DNA from: Paenibacillus sp. PCH8
Lineage (GTDB): Bacteria > Bacillota > Bacilli > Paenibacillales > Paenibacillaceae
NCBI RefSeq assembly: GCF_002968835.1
Contig: NZ_PKQK01000002.1
Span: forward strand, 124,001-188,000
Reading direction: 5' to 3'
Length of the DNA stretch: 64,000 nucleotides
Each line of letters begins with the position of its first letter. The first letter of the stretch is position 1. Shown here piece after piece: positions 18,991-28,365 of this stretch. The position numbers and the translations under genes are program-made. The notes beneath the pieces were generated by a model, which was given only the letters and a program-made list of their open reading frames with translations, searched no databases and was not told where the DNA came from.

Positions 18991-20549
18991 TGTACATTCA
19001 ATATACCATGGATCAACTTTTCTTGCCAATGGATTTGGAGACAGATATCCCCGAAAATCACATCGTTCGTGTCGTGAATGACGCAGTCAACCGCCTGAGC
19101 GATTCCATTTTTAATGCGGCGTATCCTGGCGGGGGCCGCCATAGTTACCACCCCAAAATGCTCACTAAAATCATCATCTACGCCTACACCCAGCGAATCT
19201 ATTCTTCCCGACAAATCGCCAAGGCGGCTCGGGAAAACATCATGTTTATGTGGCTCGCCGGGCGACAACAGCCGGATTTTCGGACCATTAATCGCTTCCG
19301 TTCCGAGCGGATGAAAGAAGTGCTGGAAACCGTGTTTACCCATATACTGGAGTTGCTTGTTCAGGAGCAATACGTATCCTTGGAACACTACTTTCTGGAC
19401 GGAACCAAGCTTGAAGCGAATGCGAATCGGTACACCTTCGTCTGGAAAAAGGCTGTCGTCAAGTACCAGGCCAAGCTGCAAGAAAAAGTACATACCCTGT
19501 TCCAAGCCATCGAAGCGGCCGAAAGTGAAGAAGATGCGCTCCACGCGGGTACAGACCTCCCTGAGCTCGGGGAAGCTTCCGCACTCACGGCAGAAAAGGT
19601 GGAAAAAGCGGTTCAGCAACTGGAGGAATCTTTACAAGAAAAACCGAAAAACAAAATCGTAAAGAAAGCCGTGCGCCAGTTACGCAAAGACTTGCTACCG
19701 CGGCTGCAAAAGTATGAGCACCAGATCCAAACCGCAGGGGAGCGGAATAGCTATAGCAAAACCGATCCGGACGCAACGTTCATGCGAATGAAAGAAGATC
19801 ATATGCGAAATGGTCAATTGAAGCCCGGGTACAATGTGCAGATTGGAACGGAAAACCAATTTATTTTGGGTTACACGGTGCACCAGCGACCGACAGACAC
19901 GAAATGTCTGAAGCCCCATCTCGATCATTTAGAAGAAACGCTCGGCAAAAAACCGAAGACTGTCATTGCCGATGCAGGATATGGAAGCGAAGAAAATTAC
20001 AGCTATTTCGAAGAGAACAACATCCAAGCGATCGTCAAATACGGGACGTACCATAAGGAGAAAACGAGGGCCTTTCAGCAAGCGATTGGCAAAGTGGATC
20101 ACTGGAGCTACAACGAAACGGAAGATTCATGGAGCTGTGCGGCCGGGAAGACGTTACGTTTTCGGTACGAAAGCGAGACGGTCACGGAAAGTGGTTACAC
20201 GATTCGTACCCGCCATTATCGAAGTGAAGATTGTAGTGCATGTCCTCTGAAAGCAACATGCACCAAAGCCAAAGGAAATCGGGAGATCGCGATCAGTCTG
20301 ACCTATATGCGGCAAAAAAACGAGATGCGGGAACGACTGCGCAGCGAGGAAGGATACACCCTTTCCGTTCGGCGCATGACGGAGCCGGAGAGTGTGTTTG
20401 GACAAATCAAAAACAACCGGGGATTCCGAAGATTCCTGCTTCGCGGCTTGCAAAAAGTAAGCCTGGAGGTCGGGTGGCTTTGCCTTGCCCACAATCTGCT
20501 TAAAAAAGCCGCAATGACGGAAAAACACAAAAAGGACAAAGCAGGATAA
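18990..20549 (+). CDS. IS1182 family transposase
   Basis: A 519-residue DDE transposase. The N-terminal DUF772-type domain (LPMDLETDIPENHIVRVVND, then HPKMLTKIIIYAYTQRIYSSRQIAKAARENI) is followed by QPDFRTINRFR, FLDGTKLEANANRYTFVW with the first catalytic Asp, a variable coiled-coil insert (about 165-240), DAGYGSEENYSYF with the second Asp, and the C-terminal zinc-type CSACPLKATCTKAKGNREI and PESVFGQIKNNRGFRRFLLRGL with the Glu. Start TTG at 18990 (AAAGGAG upstream), with an in-frame ATG at 19008 as alternative. No disruption is visible. Confidence 0.93.
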   Translation: MYIQYTMDQLFLPMDLETDIPENHIVRVVNDAVNRLSDSIFNAAYPGGGRHSYHPKMLTKIIIYAYTQRIYSSRQIAKAARENIMFMWLAGRQQPDFRTINRFRSERMKEVLETVFTHILELLVQEQYVSLEHYFLDGTKLEANANRYTFVWKKAVVKYQAKLQEKVHTLFQAIEAAESEEDALHAGTDLPELGEASALTAEKVEKAVQQLEESLQEKPKNKIVKKAVRQLRKDLLPRLQKYEHQIQTAGERNSYSKTDPDATFMRMKEDHMRNGQLKPGYNVQIGTENQFILGYTVHQRPTDTKCLKPHLDHLEETLGKKPKTVIADAGYGSEENYSYFEENNIQAIVKYGTYHKEKTRAFQQAIGKVDHWSYNETEDSWSCAAGKTLRFRYESETVTESGYTIRTRHYRSEDCSACPLKATCTKAKGNREIAISLTYMRQKNEMRERLRSEEGYTLSVRRMTEPESVFGQIKNNRGFRRFLLRGLQKVSLEVGWLCLAHNLLKKAAMTEKHKKDKAG

Positions 20550-20571
20550 ACCTCTGCTTTGTCCTTTTTTG
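20530..20571 (+). terminator. Terminator of the transposase gene
   Basis: AAAGGACAAAGCAG (20531-20544) / CTGCTTTGTCCTTT (20554-20567) followed by T-rich sequence; the stop codon lies in the loop. Confidence 0.88.
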
Positions 20572-20660
20572 AACGTATGAGTGTTATTTCTTTTTGACAT
20601 TACGCTTTTTAAGGGCTTTTGAGACAGCCCCTGATTGAATTCTAGGGAAATCTCCGACTT

Positions 20661-23600
20661 TTATTTAATCTTGACCGTCCCTTCACCCAACATCTTCTCC
20701 ATTTCGGAGAACAAGGTTGGTGAAGGCTTGATCCGGTAGGCATCACTAAGTGCAAGCAGCTTCTGTTGCTGCTCATAGAAGAGCACCGTCGCCACAGGTC
20801 CAGGATGCTCTTGAAGAAGCTGCTTCAGGCGTGCCAGAAGCTCTGGCTTCTCCGCATGCGGAGCAATCTTCACGAACACCCGCTGCTCCACCGCCCGCTG
20901 CCCGCGGCTCTGATCCGGGCTGCCAGCCGCCTCTGCACCGCCGCCTGCCCGGGAACCCGCTGCCATGACAGCGCTCGTACCGCTGCGCGTCGCTTCCGAG
21001 CCCTGGCTTCCGCTACCACGCGCAGCGGAAGCCTCCACGCCTGCGCTGCTGCGCTGTGCTACGGCTCCCGCGCCCGCTGGTCGCTGTGGCGAAGCCGCCT
21101 GCGCCGGGCGCGATGTGCTGCCGCTGCCGGGCTTGCCGCGCCGCTCACGGCTGCGCAGCTGCTGTTCCAGTGCCGCCGGTGTCAGTGGCGCCACTTCCTC
21201 AGCCAGCAGCTTAAACCCTTCGTCCTGCTGCTGCACTTTGGCACGCACGACGAGCAGTTCACCTTTCCCGACATACTGCTGGCTACGCCGCCATACCTCG
21301 GGAAAGAGAACCACTTCGCAGCGTTCAATCTGGTCTTCCAGCTCCATGAACGCCATAGCCTTGCCCTGTTTCGTCGTAATCGACTTCACAGATACAACCA
21401 TTCCCGCGGCGACGGCCATCGTGTCGTCAGCCGCTTCGGTCAGCTCCATGATCCGGTCAGCCCCACTCGATTCCAGCACATCTTCATAGTCATCCAATGG
21501 ATGTCCGGAAAGATACAAGCCCAGTAGCTCACGTTCCAGCTCCAGTTGCTGTCCTCCTGAATAAGGTGGGATCTCGGGATATTCAATCTCCCAGTTTGGC
21601 ATCTCAACGAAGTCGAACAATTGAATCTGAAAATCCTCTCGTTCCTTGCGCCATTTCAGCGCGGCCTCCACGGTCTCATCCAGCATCGCCAGCAATTGAG
21701 CCCGGTGTCCAGGCAAGGTGTCAAAAGCACCTGCCTGGATCAGCGATTCAATTACACGTTTGTTGCATACACGCAGATCGACACGCCGACAAAAATCGAG
21801 CAGACTGTCGAACGGTCTCTCCTGCCTTACAATCATGATGCTTTCCATTGCCTGGGTACCGACATTTTTCACAGCAGCCAAGCCAAATCGTATCGCACCA
21901 GAGGAAGGGTCTACATCTGGATTTTCATCAGACCTAGCAAGCTTCTTCTCTTCAACAGGTATTCCGTTCTGACCCTCGTGCGATGAACTCACTTGATCCG
22001 GTTCCTGAGCGTGCGCATCCTCCACTGAACTAACCTTTACCAATCCAGCTTCCTTCCGATGATCAGATGCCTCCGACATGGAAGTCGTTGCCTGCCATTC
22101 ATATTCCCCGTTGTGCTCTTCTGGTTCTGGACCGGGGTCATCTGGCAGAGGGGCTTCACCATACTCGGTTTGTCCCGAATAACCATCATCCTCATGGGTT
22201 GAATGCTCACCTTCACTTGGCGCAATGCCAGAAGGATACTTCCCTTGTTCTCCACCGGCTGGATCTGATTCAGCAGTCTGATCGGCAGTCTTGCCAGCAG
22301 ATGAAGGAAAAACAGGCGTAAACAGAATGCCACTCTCATTCACATCCGGCGGCAGCACAGCGATGTCCATGCGTCGGCACTCCACCACGTACTCCGCGAC
22401 TTTACGATGACTGCCCATTACAGCTGTTAGCATGGATGCCATAAAATGAACCGGATAATGCGCCTTCAGATAGGCCGTTTGGAACGCAAGTACGCCATAT
22501 GCTGCGGCATGGGCACGCGGGAAGCCATAATTGGCAAACTTGACGATCATATCATAGACCAGGTCTGCCTCTTCTTCGCTATACCCTTGTTTCAGACTGC
22601 CCTGTACAAAGTGACCACGCTCCAGATCCAGCACTTCCCGTTTCTTCTTGGAGACCGCTCTGCGTAGCAAATCTGCTTCACCCAGCGAGAAACCCGCCAT
22701 CCGGGATGCAATCTGCATAATCTGTTCCTGATATACAATGATGCCATACGTATCTTTCAAAATGGGTTCCAAATCCAGATGGGGATAATCCACTTCGATC
22801 TGTCCATGCTTGCCCTGAATGTATTTGGATATGAACTCCATCGGGCCCGGACGATACAAGGCCAGTACGGAAATCACATCTTCAAATACACTGGGCTTCA
22901 GCTCTTTCAGCACACGGCGTACCCCGGCGGATTCCAGTTGAAAAATACCCATCGTGTCGCCGCGTCCCAACATCTCATACGTTAACGCATCATCATCCGG
23001 GATTAGACGAAAGTCTGGAATTTCACCATTTTCCCCAATCCAGCGTACACACCGCTCAATGATCGAAAGGGTTCGCAGACCAAGAAAGTCCATCTTGAGC
23101 AACCCGATCGACTCCAGATTTTCCATCGAATACTGGGTTAACGCTGTCCCTTCACTGCCCTCTTGAAGTGGTACCACATCCGTCAATGGATCACGGGAGA
23201 TGACAACACCCGCCGCATGCGTTGAGGCATGACGTGGCATACCTTCCACCTTCATGGCCATATCCAGCAGCTCACGCGTTTTGGGCTTGGTTTCATAGAG
23301 TGCCTTCAGTTCAGGTGTAGCTTCCATAGCCCGCTCAATGTTAATACCGAGCTGCGCTGGGATCAGCTTTGCCGCCTTGTCCACTTCGCCGTAAGGCACA
23401 TTCAGTGCCCGCCCGACATCACGTACCGCTGCACGGGCAGCCATGGTTCCAAAGGTGATGATCTGAGCTACGTGAGCTTTGCCATATTTACGCGCTACAT
23501 ATTCAATGACCTCATCCCGCCGCTCATCGCTGAAGTCAATATCAATATCGGGCATGGAGATCCGTTCGGGATTAAGGAATCGTTCGAAGAGCAGGTTGTA

Positions 23601-24761
23601 TTTCATCGGATCAACATCGGTGATATTCAACGTGTACGCTACCAGACTGCCTGCCGAGGAACCCCGACCTGGTCCGGTAACTATGCCCTGCTTGTGCGCA
23701 TAGGCGATAAAATCCCAGACAATCAGAAAATAATCCGAGAATCCCATACTATCTATTACGCGCAATTCATACGCCAGCCGTTGTTCCAACTCCACACGAA
23801 GCGCCTCGTCTGTCCAACGTGTGGACTGCGCGTAGCGCACCTGCATTCCTTCTTCGCACAATTGACGCAGATACGTCGAAGGACTCGAACCCTCGGGAAG
23901 CGGTCTGTATTCAGGCAAAATCGATTTGCCAAATTCCAGCTCCAATTCACAAGACTCCGCAATGCGGACCGTGTTCGCCAAAGCTTCAGGTACATGGGGA
24001 AACAACCGAGCCATCTCTTCTTCACTTTTCAGATAAAGCTGATTGGTTCCGATCCGAAGCCGAGTTTCATCGTCAACCGTCTTGCCCGTTCCGATACAGA
24101 TCAGTACATCCTGAAGCTCCGCATCCTCTTCTGACAGATAGTGAGCATCATTGGTCGCTACCAGCGGAATCTCAAGTTCTGCCGCCAGCTTAATGAGCTG
24201 AGGATTGACTCTTTTTTGCTCAGACAGCCCATGATCCTGAAGCTCCAGGTAGAAGTCGGCACCAAAAATATTCTGGTAACGGAGTGCTGCACGCCGAGCC
24301 TCTTCCTCTCGTCCATGCAGCAGATGCTGGGGAACCTCGCCTCCCAGACATGCGCTCAGACAGATAATGCCCTCGTGATGTGCAGCCAGACTCTCCATAT
24401 CGACACGTGGTTTATAATGAAAACCCTCCAGATGTCCGATCGAACACAGTTTCATTAAATTACGGTATCCCGTCATATTTTTGGCCAGCAAAATCAAATG
24501 ATGAATCGGCTGATCCTTACGGCTTCCCCGCTCTTTGCGAGACCCCGCTGTCATGTATGCCTCGCACCCTATAATTGGCTTGATGCCACGCTGGATGCAG
24601 GCTTTATAAAAAGGAATTGCACCATACATCACGCCATGGTCGGTCAGCGCAAGTGTCGTCATTCCGAGATCTGCGGCTTTATCCACGAGATCCGGAATAC
24701 GCGCAGCGCCGTCCAGCAAACTGTATTCGCTATGAACATGCAAATGCACAAAAGAACTCAT
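20661..24761 (-). CDS. dnaE: DNA polymerase III subunit alpha DnaE, enlarged by two low-complexity inserts
   Basis: This replicative polymerase has 1366 residues against about 1115 in B. subtilis DnaE. An N-terminal PHP domain (HLHVHSEYSLLDG, ALTDHGVMYGAIPFY) precedes the palm with catalytic Asp pair in PDIDIDFSDERRDEV (about 403-417). Fingers, tandem HhH and a C-terminal OB fold (VVSVKSITTKQGKAMAFMEL) follow. Two inserts explain the length: an acidic Glu/Asp/Ser/Gly-rich stretch at about 818-953, between VNESGILF and SGAIRFGLAAVKNVG, and an Ala/Gly/Ser/Arg-rich GC-rich stretch at about 1200-1290. The ATG at 24761 follows AAAGGAAG. The insertion sequence begins 30 bases past the stop. Confidence 0.95.
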   Translation of the reverse strand: MSSFVHLHVHSEYSLLDGAARIPDLVDKAADLGMTTLALTDHGVMYGAIPFYKACIQRGIKPIIGCEAYMTAGSRKERGSRKDQPIHHLILLAKNMTGYRNLMKLCSIGHLEGFHYKPRVDMESLAAHHEGIICLSACLGGEVPQHLLHGREEEARRAALRYQNIFGADFYLELQDHGLSEQKRVNPQLIKLAAELEIPLVATNDAHYLSEEDAELQDVLICIGTGKTVDDETRLRIGTNQLYLKSEEEMARLFPHVPEALANTVRIAESCELELEFGKSILPEYRPLPEGSSPSTYLRQLCEEGMQVRYAQSTRWTDEALRVELEQRLAYELRVIDSMGFSDYFLIVWDFIAYAHKQGIVTGPGRGSSAGSLVAYTLNITDVDPMKYNLLFERFLNPERISMPDIDIDFSDERRDEVIEYVARKYGKAHVAQIITFGTMAARAAVRDVGRALNVPYGEVDKAAKLIPAQLGINIERAMEATPELKALYETKPKTRELLDMAMKVEGMPRHASTHAAGVVISRDPLTDVVPLQEGSEGTALTQYSMENLESIGLLKMDFLGLRTLSIIERCVRWIGENGEIPDFRLIPDDDALTYEMLGRGDTMGIFQLESAGVRRVLKELKPSVFEDVISVLALYRPGPMEFISKYIQGKHGQIEVDYPHLDLEPILKDTYGIIVYQEQIMQIASRMAGFSLGEADLLRRAVSKKKREVLDLERGHFVQGSLKQGYSEEEADLVYDMIVKFANYGFPRAHAAAYGVLAFQTAYLKAHYPVHFMASMLTAVMGSHRKVAEYVVECRRMDIAVLPPDVNESGILFTPVFPSSAGKTADQTAESDPAGGEQGKYPSGIAPSEGEHSTHEDDGYSGQTEYGEAPLPDDPGPEPEEHNGEYEWQATTSMSEASDHRKEAGLVKVSSVEDAHAQEPDQVSSSHEGQNGIPVEEKKLARSDENPDVDPSSGAIRFGLAAVKNVGTQAMESIMIVRQERPFDSLLDFCRRVDLRVCNKRVIESLIQAGAFDTLPGHRAQLLAMLDETVEAALKWRKEREDFQIQLFDFVEMPNWEIEYPEIPPYSGGQQLELERELLGLYLSGHPLDDYEDVLESSGADRIMELTEAADDTMAVAAGMVVSVKSITTKQGKAMAFMELEDQIERCEVVLFPEVWRRSQQYVGKGELLVVRAKVQQQDEGFKLLAEEVAPLTPAALEQQLRSRERRGKPGSGSTSRPAQAASPQRPAGAGAVAQRSSAGVEASAARGSGSQGSEATRSGTSAVMAAGSRAGGGAEAAGSPDQSRGQRAVEQRVFVKIAPHAEKPELLARLKQLLQEHPGPVATVLFYEQQQKLLALSDAYRIKPSPTLFSEMEKMLGEGTVKIK

Positions 24762-24846
24762 GTTTCTTCTTCCTTTCCCACTAAAGACATTCCATTTAAA
24801 ATCTATAATTAAAAAAAGTACGCTAATCATTCCAAAAGGTGTGACT

Positions 24847-24902
24847 GAACAAAAAAAAGAGAGGTAACAGATATATCATAATATCTGCACATCTCTTTTT
24901 AC
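24847..24902 (-). terminator. Terminator of the siderophore-binding protein/nitroreductase operon
   Basis: Minus strand AAAGAGATGTGCAGATAT / ATATCTGTTACCTCTCTTT hairpin ending in a run of eight T, 20 bases after the nitroreductase stop. Confidence 0.85.
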
Positions 24903-24919
24903 AAGTCTGTGTATCCTGC

Positions 24920-25504
24920 CTACCCTTGTTCTTCACGAATCCAGGTAATGAGTTGATCTGCCGGTTTCCTGCTCACAGGTCGAGAAGCAGCATCATCTCG
25001 AAGATACCCAAGATGAAGTGTTCCCACCAACCGTTCGCCGGAATTCAGACCTATTCTCGCAGCAAACGCATCATCCCGGTTGTATTCGTTTGTTTTCCAC
25101 ACCAGTCCGATGCGTTCTTCCCAGGCGAGCAACTGCAAATTCTGAATCAGCCCAGCTGCTGCGAGCAAAGCCTCTTCATTTCTCCAACGATCTGTACCCT
25201 GTCGAACCACAACGCACACATGCACTGGCGTGTCTTCACAATAGTCCTTCGTTGCACTCTGCCCAAACTGTTGGAGTTCTTGGGGTGTATACGTCGAGAG
25301 AACAGCATCGCTGAACATTTGGCGACCCTCATCCATAAAAATGATAAAGCGCCATGGCTCTTGTTTGGAATGATAGGGAGCCCATACAGCAGCATCAAGT
25401 AATCTAATCAGCACATCCTCTGAAACAGGTCTCGTACTGAATGACCGAATTGTTCTTCGCTCACGAATAACGCGCTCGACTGGACTCGATTGCACATTTT
25501 TCAT
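24920..25504 (-). CDS. Nitroreductase family protein
   Basis: A 194-residue FMN-dependent nitroreductase-fold protein. The N-terminal RERRTIRSFSTRPV carries the FMN-phosphate-binding Arg cluster, AAVWAPYHSKQEPWRFI follows, and LGYLRDDAASRPVSRKPADQLI is the family's C-terminal motif. Closest in feel to the YdjA-like group; the substrate is unknown. Its ATG starts one base after the stop of the siderophore-binding lipoprotein gene, so the two are translationally coupled and share the Fur-box promoter. That coupling suggests a reductive role linked to iron, for example release of iron from a ferric siderophore, but this is inference. Confidence 0.85.
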   Translation of the reverse strand: MKNVQSSPVERVIRERRTIRSFSTRPVSEDVLIRLLDAAVWAPYHSKQEPWRFIIFMDEGRQMFSDAVLSTYTPQELQQFGQSATKDYCEDTPVHVCVVVRQGTDRWRNEEALLAAAGLIQNLQLLAWEERIGLVWKTNEYNRDDAFAARIGLNSGERLVGTLHLGYLRDDAASRPVSRKPADQLITWIREEQG

Positions 25505-25505
25505 C

Positions 25506-26423
25506 TTATCGATTTCTCTCTCTGATCACAGTCACAATATCATCTACTGCATTCAACGTAGCAACGGAAGAGTACCCAAAGTTCATCCACTCCTTGTCAC
25601 CTACCAGATATACATGATCTTCCTTGACTGCTTTCATGCCTTTCCAGATATTACTTTCTTTCATTTCATCGTATAGTTTCTGAGCATTCTTATTGTCATC
25701 GCCACCATCGATTTGGAGGATGATGTGATCCGCCTGATATTCAGTAAGCAGTTCAAGCGAGACGGGCACACTTCCTTCATTTGCAGGATAGGCTGCTACC
25801 GTTTTTAGTCCAAGCTCTTTATGAATGACTGTACCTCTGTTCGATAGTTCACCCATAACGTAGCTTTCTTTGGGCATGATTCTCAAGTATATAAACGTCT
25901 CATCTCCAATAAGATCTTTCAGCTCATCTCGAGCAGCAGCAATTTTCGTATCATAATCCTGAATAGCCTGCTCTGCTTCCGTTTGCTTGCCCAGAGCCTC
26001 CCCCATATCCTTCAATTCATCCCGCCAATTGTCCCGGTCGGGAAGAAGAACGGTTTTGGCAATCTTGGCGTACTGGTCATATATTTTCTCATCCCGCCAT
26101 TTGGGCGCGATAATAACATCCGGCTCCACGGCAAGTATACCTTCAAAGTTGGAACCATTGCCCAGTTTGGGTACGTTGTCGAATTTGCCTTCAAAATAAT
26201 CCGGGTAATCCGAATGATAATTCTCTGCAGCTACTGGAGTCACACCAAGTACATACAGAAAGTCAGGGTACGTCACCGAAGTTGCAACCACGCGCTGTTC
26301 TTGTGTCTGAGGTTCGGCTTCCGCAGCTGGCTCCGACTTCTCTTCTCCCGTTGCCCCGCAAGCTGTAGCCAGTAGCAAGATAAGGATCATTCCTAATCCA
26401 AACCATTTTTTTGAATGTTTCAT
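25506..26423 (-). CDS. Iron(III)-siderophore ABC transporter substrate-binding lipoprotein
   Basis: A 305-residue class III periplasmic-binding-type lipoprotein: signal peptide MKHSKKWFGLGMILILLLATAC with lipobox Cys near 22, an acidic linker, then the FeuA/FhuD-like fold. Landmarks are YPDFLYVLGVTPVAAE, EPDVIIAPKWRDEKIYDQ, TVLLPDRDNWRDELKDMGEALGK and DHIILQIDGGDDN. It binds a ferric siderophore outside the membrane. No permease or ATPase genes follow, so it must use a transporter encoded elsewhere. Its promoter has a near-perfect Fur box. The protein is clearly homologous to the C-terminal half of the AraC-type regulator encoded just upstream. Confidence 0.9.
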   Translation of the reverse strand: MKHSKKWFGLGMILILLLATACGATGEEKSEPAAEAEPQTQEQRVVATSVTYPDFLYVLGVTPVAAENYHSDYPDYFEGKFDNVPKLGNGSNFEGILAVEPDVIIAPKWRDEKIYDQYAKIAKTVLLPDRDNWRDELKDMGEALGKQTEAEQAIQDYDTKIAAARDELKDLIGDETFIYLRIMPKESYVMGELSNRGTVIHKELGLKTVAAYPANEGSVPVSLELLTEYQADHIILQIDGGDDNKNAQKLYDEMKESNIWKGMKAVKEDHVYLVGDKEWMNFGYSSVATLNAVDDIVTVIRERNR

Positions 26424-26448
26424 CTGTTTATCCCCTTCGGTGTATAAA

Positions 26449-26469
26449 TAATAACGATTCTCATTATCA
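26449..26469 (-). promoter_or_regulatory. Fur box
   Basis: Minus strand TGATAATGAGAATCGTTATTA matches the overlapping 7-1-7 Fur sequence (TGATAATNATTATCA repeated) at about 18 of 21 positions. It lies 26 bases before the ATG of the siderophore-binding protein. Iron repression of the two-gene operon follows from known Fur action. Confidence 0.85.
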
Positions 26470-26542
26470 TTATATACACACCCAAATATTAATGAATGGA
26501 TATTTGGGTGTCCCCATTTGGACTTTTGAGAAGTCGGAGAAT

Positions 26543-28195
26543 TCAGGTCATATGTCTCATCAGTCGTTTCTTCTTCAACAGGTCTAACATCTCATGAATA
26601 GCATATTGAGTTGCAAGTGGGGCGAACGAGAAATTATACCACTCCGTGTTGCTGAGAATATGCACCTGATGATTCTGAACAGCGTGGAGTCGATTCCACA
26701 TCGGGTGATCATACAGATGATGCCGGGCATCTGAACCGCCCTCTATTTGAAGTAAAATATGATCAGGCTGAATCTCAGCGAGATGCTTCACGGAGACCAA
26801 CATTCCCTCTCCATGAAGAATAGATACCTTGGGCATATTCATATCAAGCTCCCGGTATAGCATACTCCCCCTTGAGGACCGTTCCCCAAACAGAGTTATT
26901 CCCTCACAGGTCAGACGAATGTACACAATAGATTCATCGGGAATAAGCGTATGCAACTGCTTCCTTGCCTGGCTCAGACCCTCGTCAAAATTGTTGATTA
27001 CTTGCAGCGCCTGCCTGCTCTTGCCTAATACCTCTCCCAGATCCCTTAGTTCCTCTCTCCAGTTGCTGCGCTCGGGTAATAGCACTGTTGTTGCAATCCG
27101 GTTAAGTTGCTCATAATTCATACTGTCCTGCCAGGCGGATGCAATGATAAGATCGGGCTTCATCCACTTAATCTCTTCCATGTTGAGTGAATGGCTTCCC
27201 TCCCACTTGCGAACTTGTTTGAACGATTCTTTCAGGTAGTGTGGAAATTCATAAAACGGAGCCTGAGCAGCAATGGGCGTCATACCAAGTGTGTGGAGCA
27301 GTTCAGGCGAAGTCATCGTAGTTCCCAAATATCGACGATTATGCAGATACATCCGTGGTGAATGACCTACTTTTTGCTTAAATCTCCGGCTAAAATAATG
27401 CTCATCTTCATATCCGACCTTACGGGCAATCTCACTGACACTGTCTCCAGTAAGGTTTAATAACTCCTTGGCCCGTTTGATACGTAACTCCGTGATATAA
27501 TCTCTTGGATTTTGGTTCGTTATTTCCTTGAACCTTACGGTGTACCATTTACGGCTAACATTGGCCATCTGCGCCAGTTGCTGGACTGTGACAGGGTCAT
27601 CATAATGTTCATCGAGATAGTCAATCGTTCTTTGTACAGCGTGATCGGGCTGTGGCAGTTCGACTTCCAGCCTCATTTGCTCAACAATTGAACATATCCA
27701 TTTCTGAAAAAGAAGGTGAATCTCCATTGGATCATGAAGGTCGGCACGTTCACATCCTTGCACGATCTGCTTAACATCATCCAAGACAGCATGTTGAAGC
27801 GTAACCAAGCTACGCTGCTTTACTTCGTGAACTCCCCTCTCATTCTGCTTGCTCGTATGACCCTCCTCCTGCGCTTGGATCGGTGTCATACTTACCCTCT
27901 GACATTGAATGATGTAACAGACCAGAGGAGATGAACCCGCGTTGACCAGAACTGCTGGCTGCCCTTCCTCGATGAGAAGCAGATCATGTGGACGAAAGGA
28001 TCGGATTTCATGCTCAACCTCTCCCTCGCCGCTAACTCCAAGGACAAACTTCACGCAAGACACTGCACCAGAACTCACCGCTCCCCTTATTCCCAAGTCA
28101 TACTGCTCACCTGCCAACAAGCTAACTTGTACAGCTTCTTTCAGTACCAGAGTCCAATCTCTGAATAACAACCCACATTTCGTCTCCAAGTTCAT
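26543..28195 (-). CDS. AraC-type regulator fused to a siderophore-binding-protein domain (Btr-like)
   Basis: A 550-residue cytosolic protein with three parts: an N-terminal cupin-like sensing region (about 10-130), a double HTH AraC DNA-binding domain (about 195-290: VQQLAQMANVSRKWYTVRFKE, ITELRIKRAKELL, EIARKVGYEDEHYFSRRFKQ), and a C-terminal periplasmic-binding-protein-like domain without signal peptide (about 300-545). B. subtilis Btr (YbbB) has this architecture; it binds bacillibactin in the cytoplasm and activates the siderophore uptake genes. By analogy this protein would sense an imported siderophore and switch on the adjacent Fur-controlled operon. Ribosome site GGGGAGATAAAGAT. No Fur box was seen in front of it. 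Confidence 0.9.
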   Translation of the reverse strand: MNLETKCGLLFRDWTLVLKEAVQVSLLAGEQYDLGIRGAVSSGAVSCVKFVLGVSGEGEVEHEIRSFRPHDLLLIEEGQPAVLVNAGSSPLVCYIIQCQRVSMTPIQAQEEGHTSKQNERGVHEVKQRSLVTLQHAVLDDVKQIVQGCERADLHDPMEIHLLFQKWICSIVEQMRLEVELPQPDHAVQRTIDYLDEHYDDPVTVQQLAQMANVSRKWYTVRFKEITNQNPRDYITELRIKRAKELLNLTGDSVSEIARKVGYEDEHYFSRRFKQKVGHSPRMYLHNRRYLGTTMTSPELLHTLGMTPIAAQAPFYEFPHYLKESFKQVRKWEGSHSLNMEEIKWMKPDLIIASAWQDSMNYEQLNRIATTVLLPERSNWREELRDLGEVLGKSRQALQVINNFDEGLSQARKQLHTLIPDESIVYIRLTCEGITLFGERSSRGSMLYRELDMNMPKVSILHGEGMLVSVKHLAEIQPDHILLQIEGGSDARHHLYDHPMWNRLHAVQNHQVHILSNTEWYNFSFAPLATQYAIHEMLDLLKKKRLMRHMT

Positions 28196-28365
28196 ATCTT
28201 TATCTCCCCTGCCCTGTTCCGAGTACCTATAATCGCCGATACATTTTTATCGACATTTTATCATAACGCTAGGGGGCACGCCCATACAATAGAAGTACAA
28301 GCCGCTCCCCCTGTTACAGACTGAACACAGGAGGTATGCTGCTGGGTCTGAAAGGGGTGTTGCCA

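Larger units (their letters stand above)
18866..20631 (+). mobile_element. Complete IS1182-family insertion sequence (about 1.77 kb)
   Basis: The ends are imperfect inverted repeats: GGGGCTGTCCCATAAG at 18866 and, on the other strand, GGGGCTGTCTCAAAAG ending at 20631 (14 of 16 match). One transposase gene fills the interior. No target duplication could be seen in the flanks (ATCACAAAAA left, TGATTGAATT right). It is inserted between dnaE (stop 29 bases away) and pgpA, in the opposite orientation to both. The transposase is full length, so the element may be active. Confidence 0.88.

Noticed and set aside
20900..21150. Plus-strand open frames in the GC-rich part of dnaE
   Set aside because: They arise from the GC-rich Ala/Gly/Ser/Arg codons of the DnaE insert; no independent evidence for coding.
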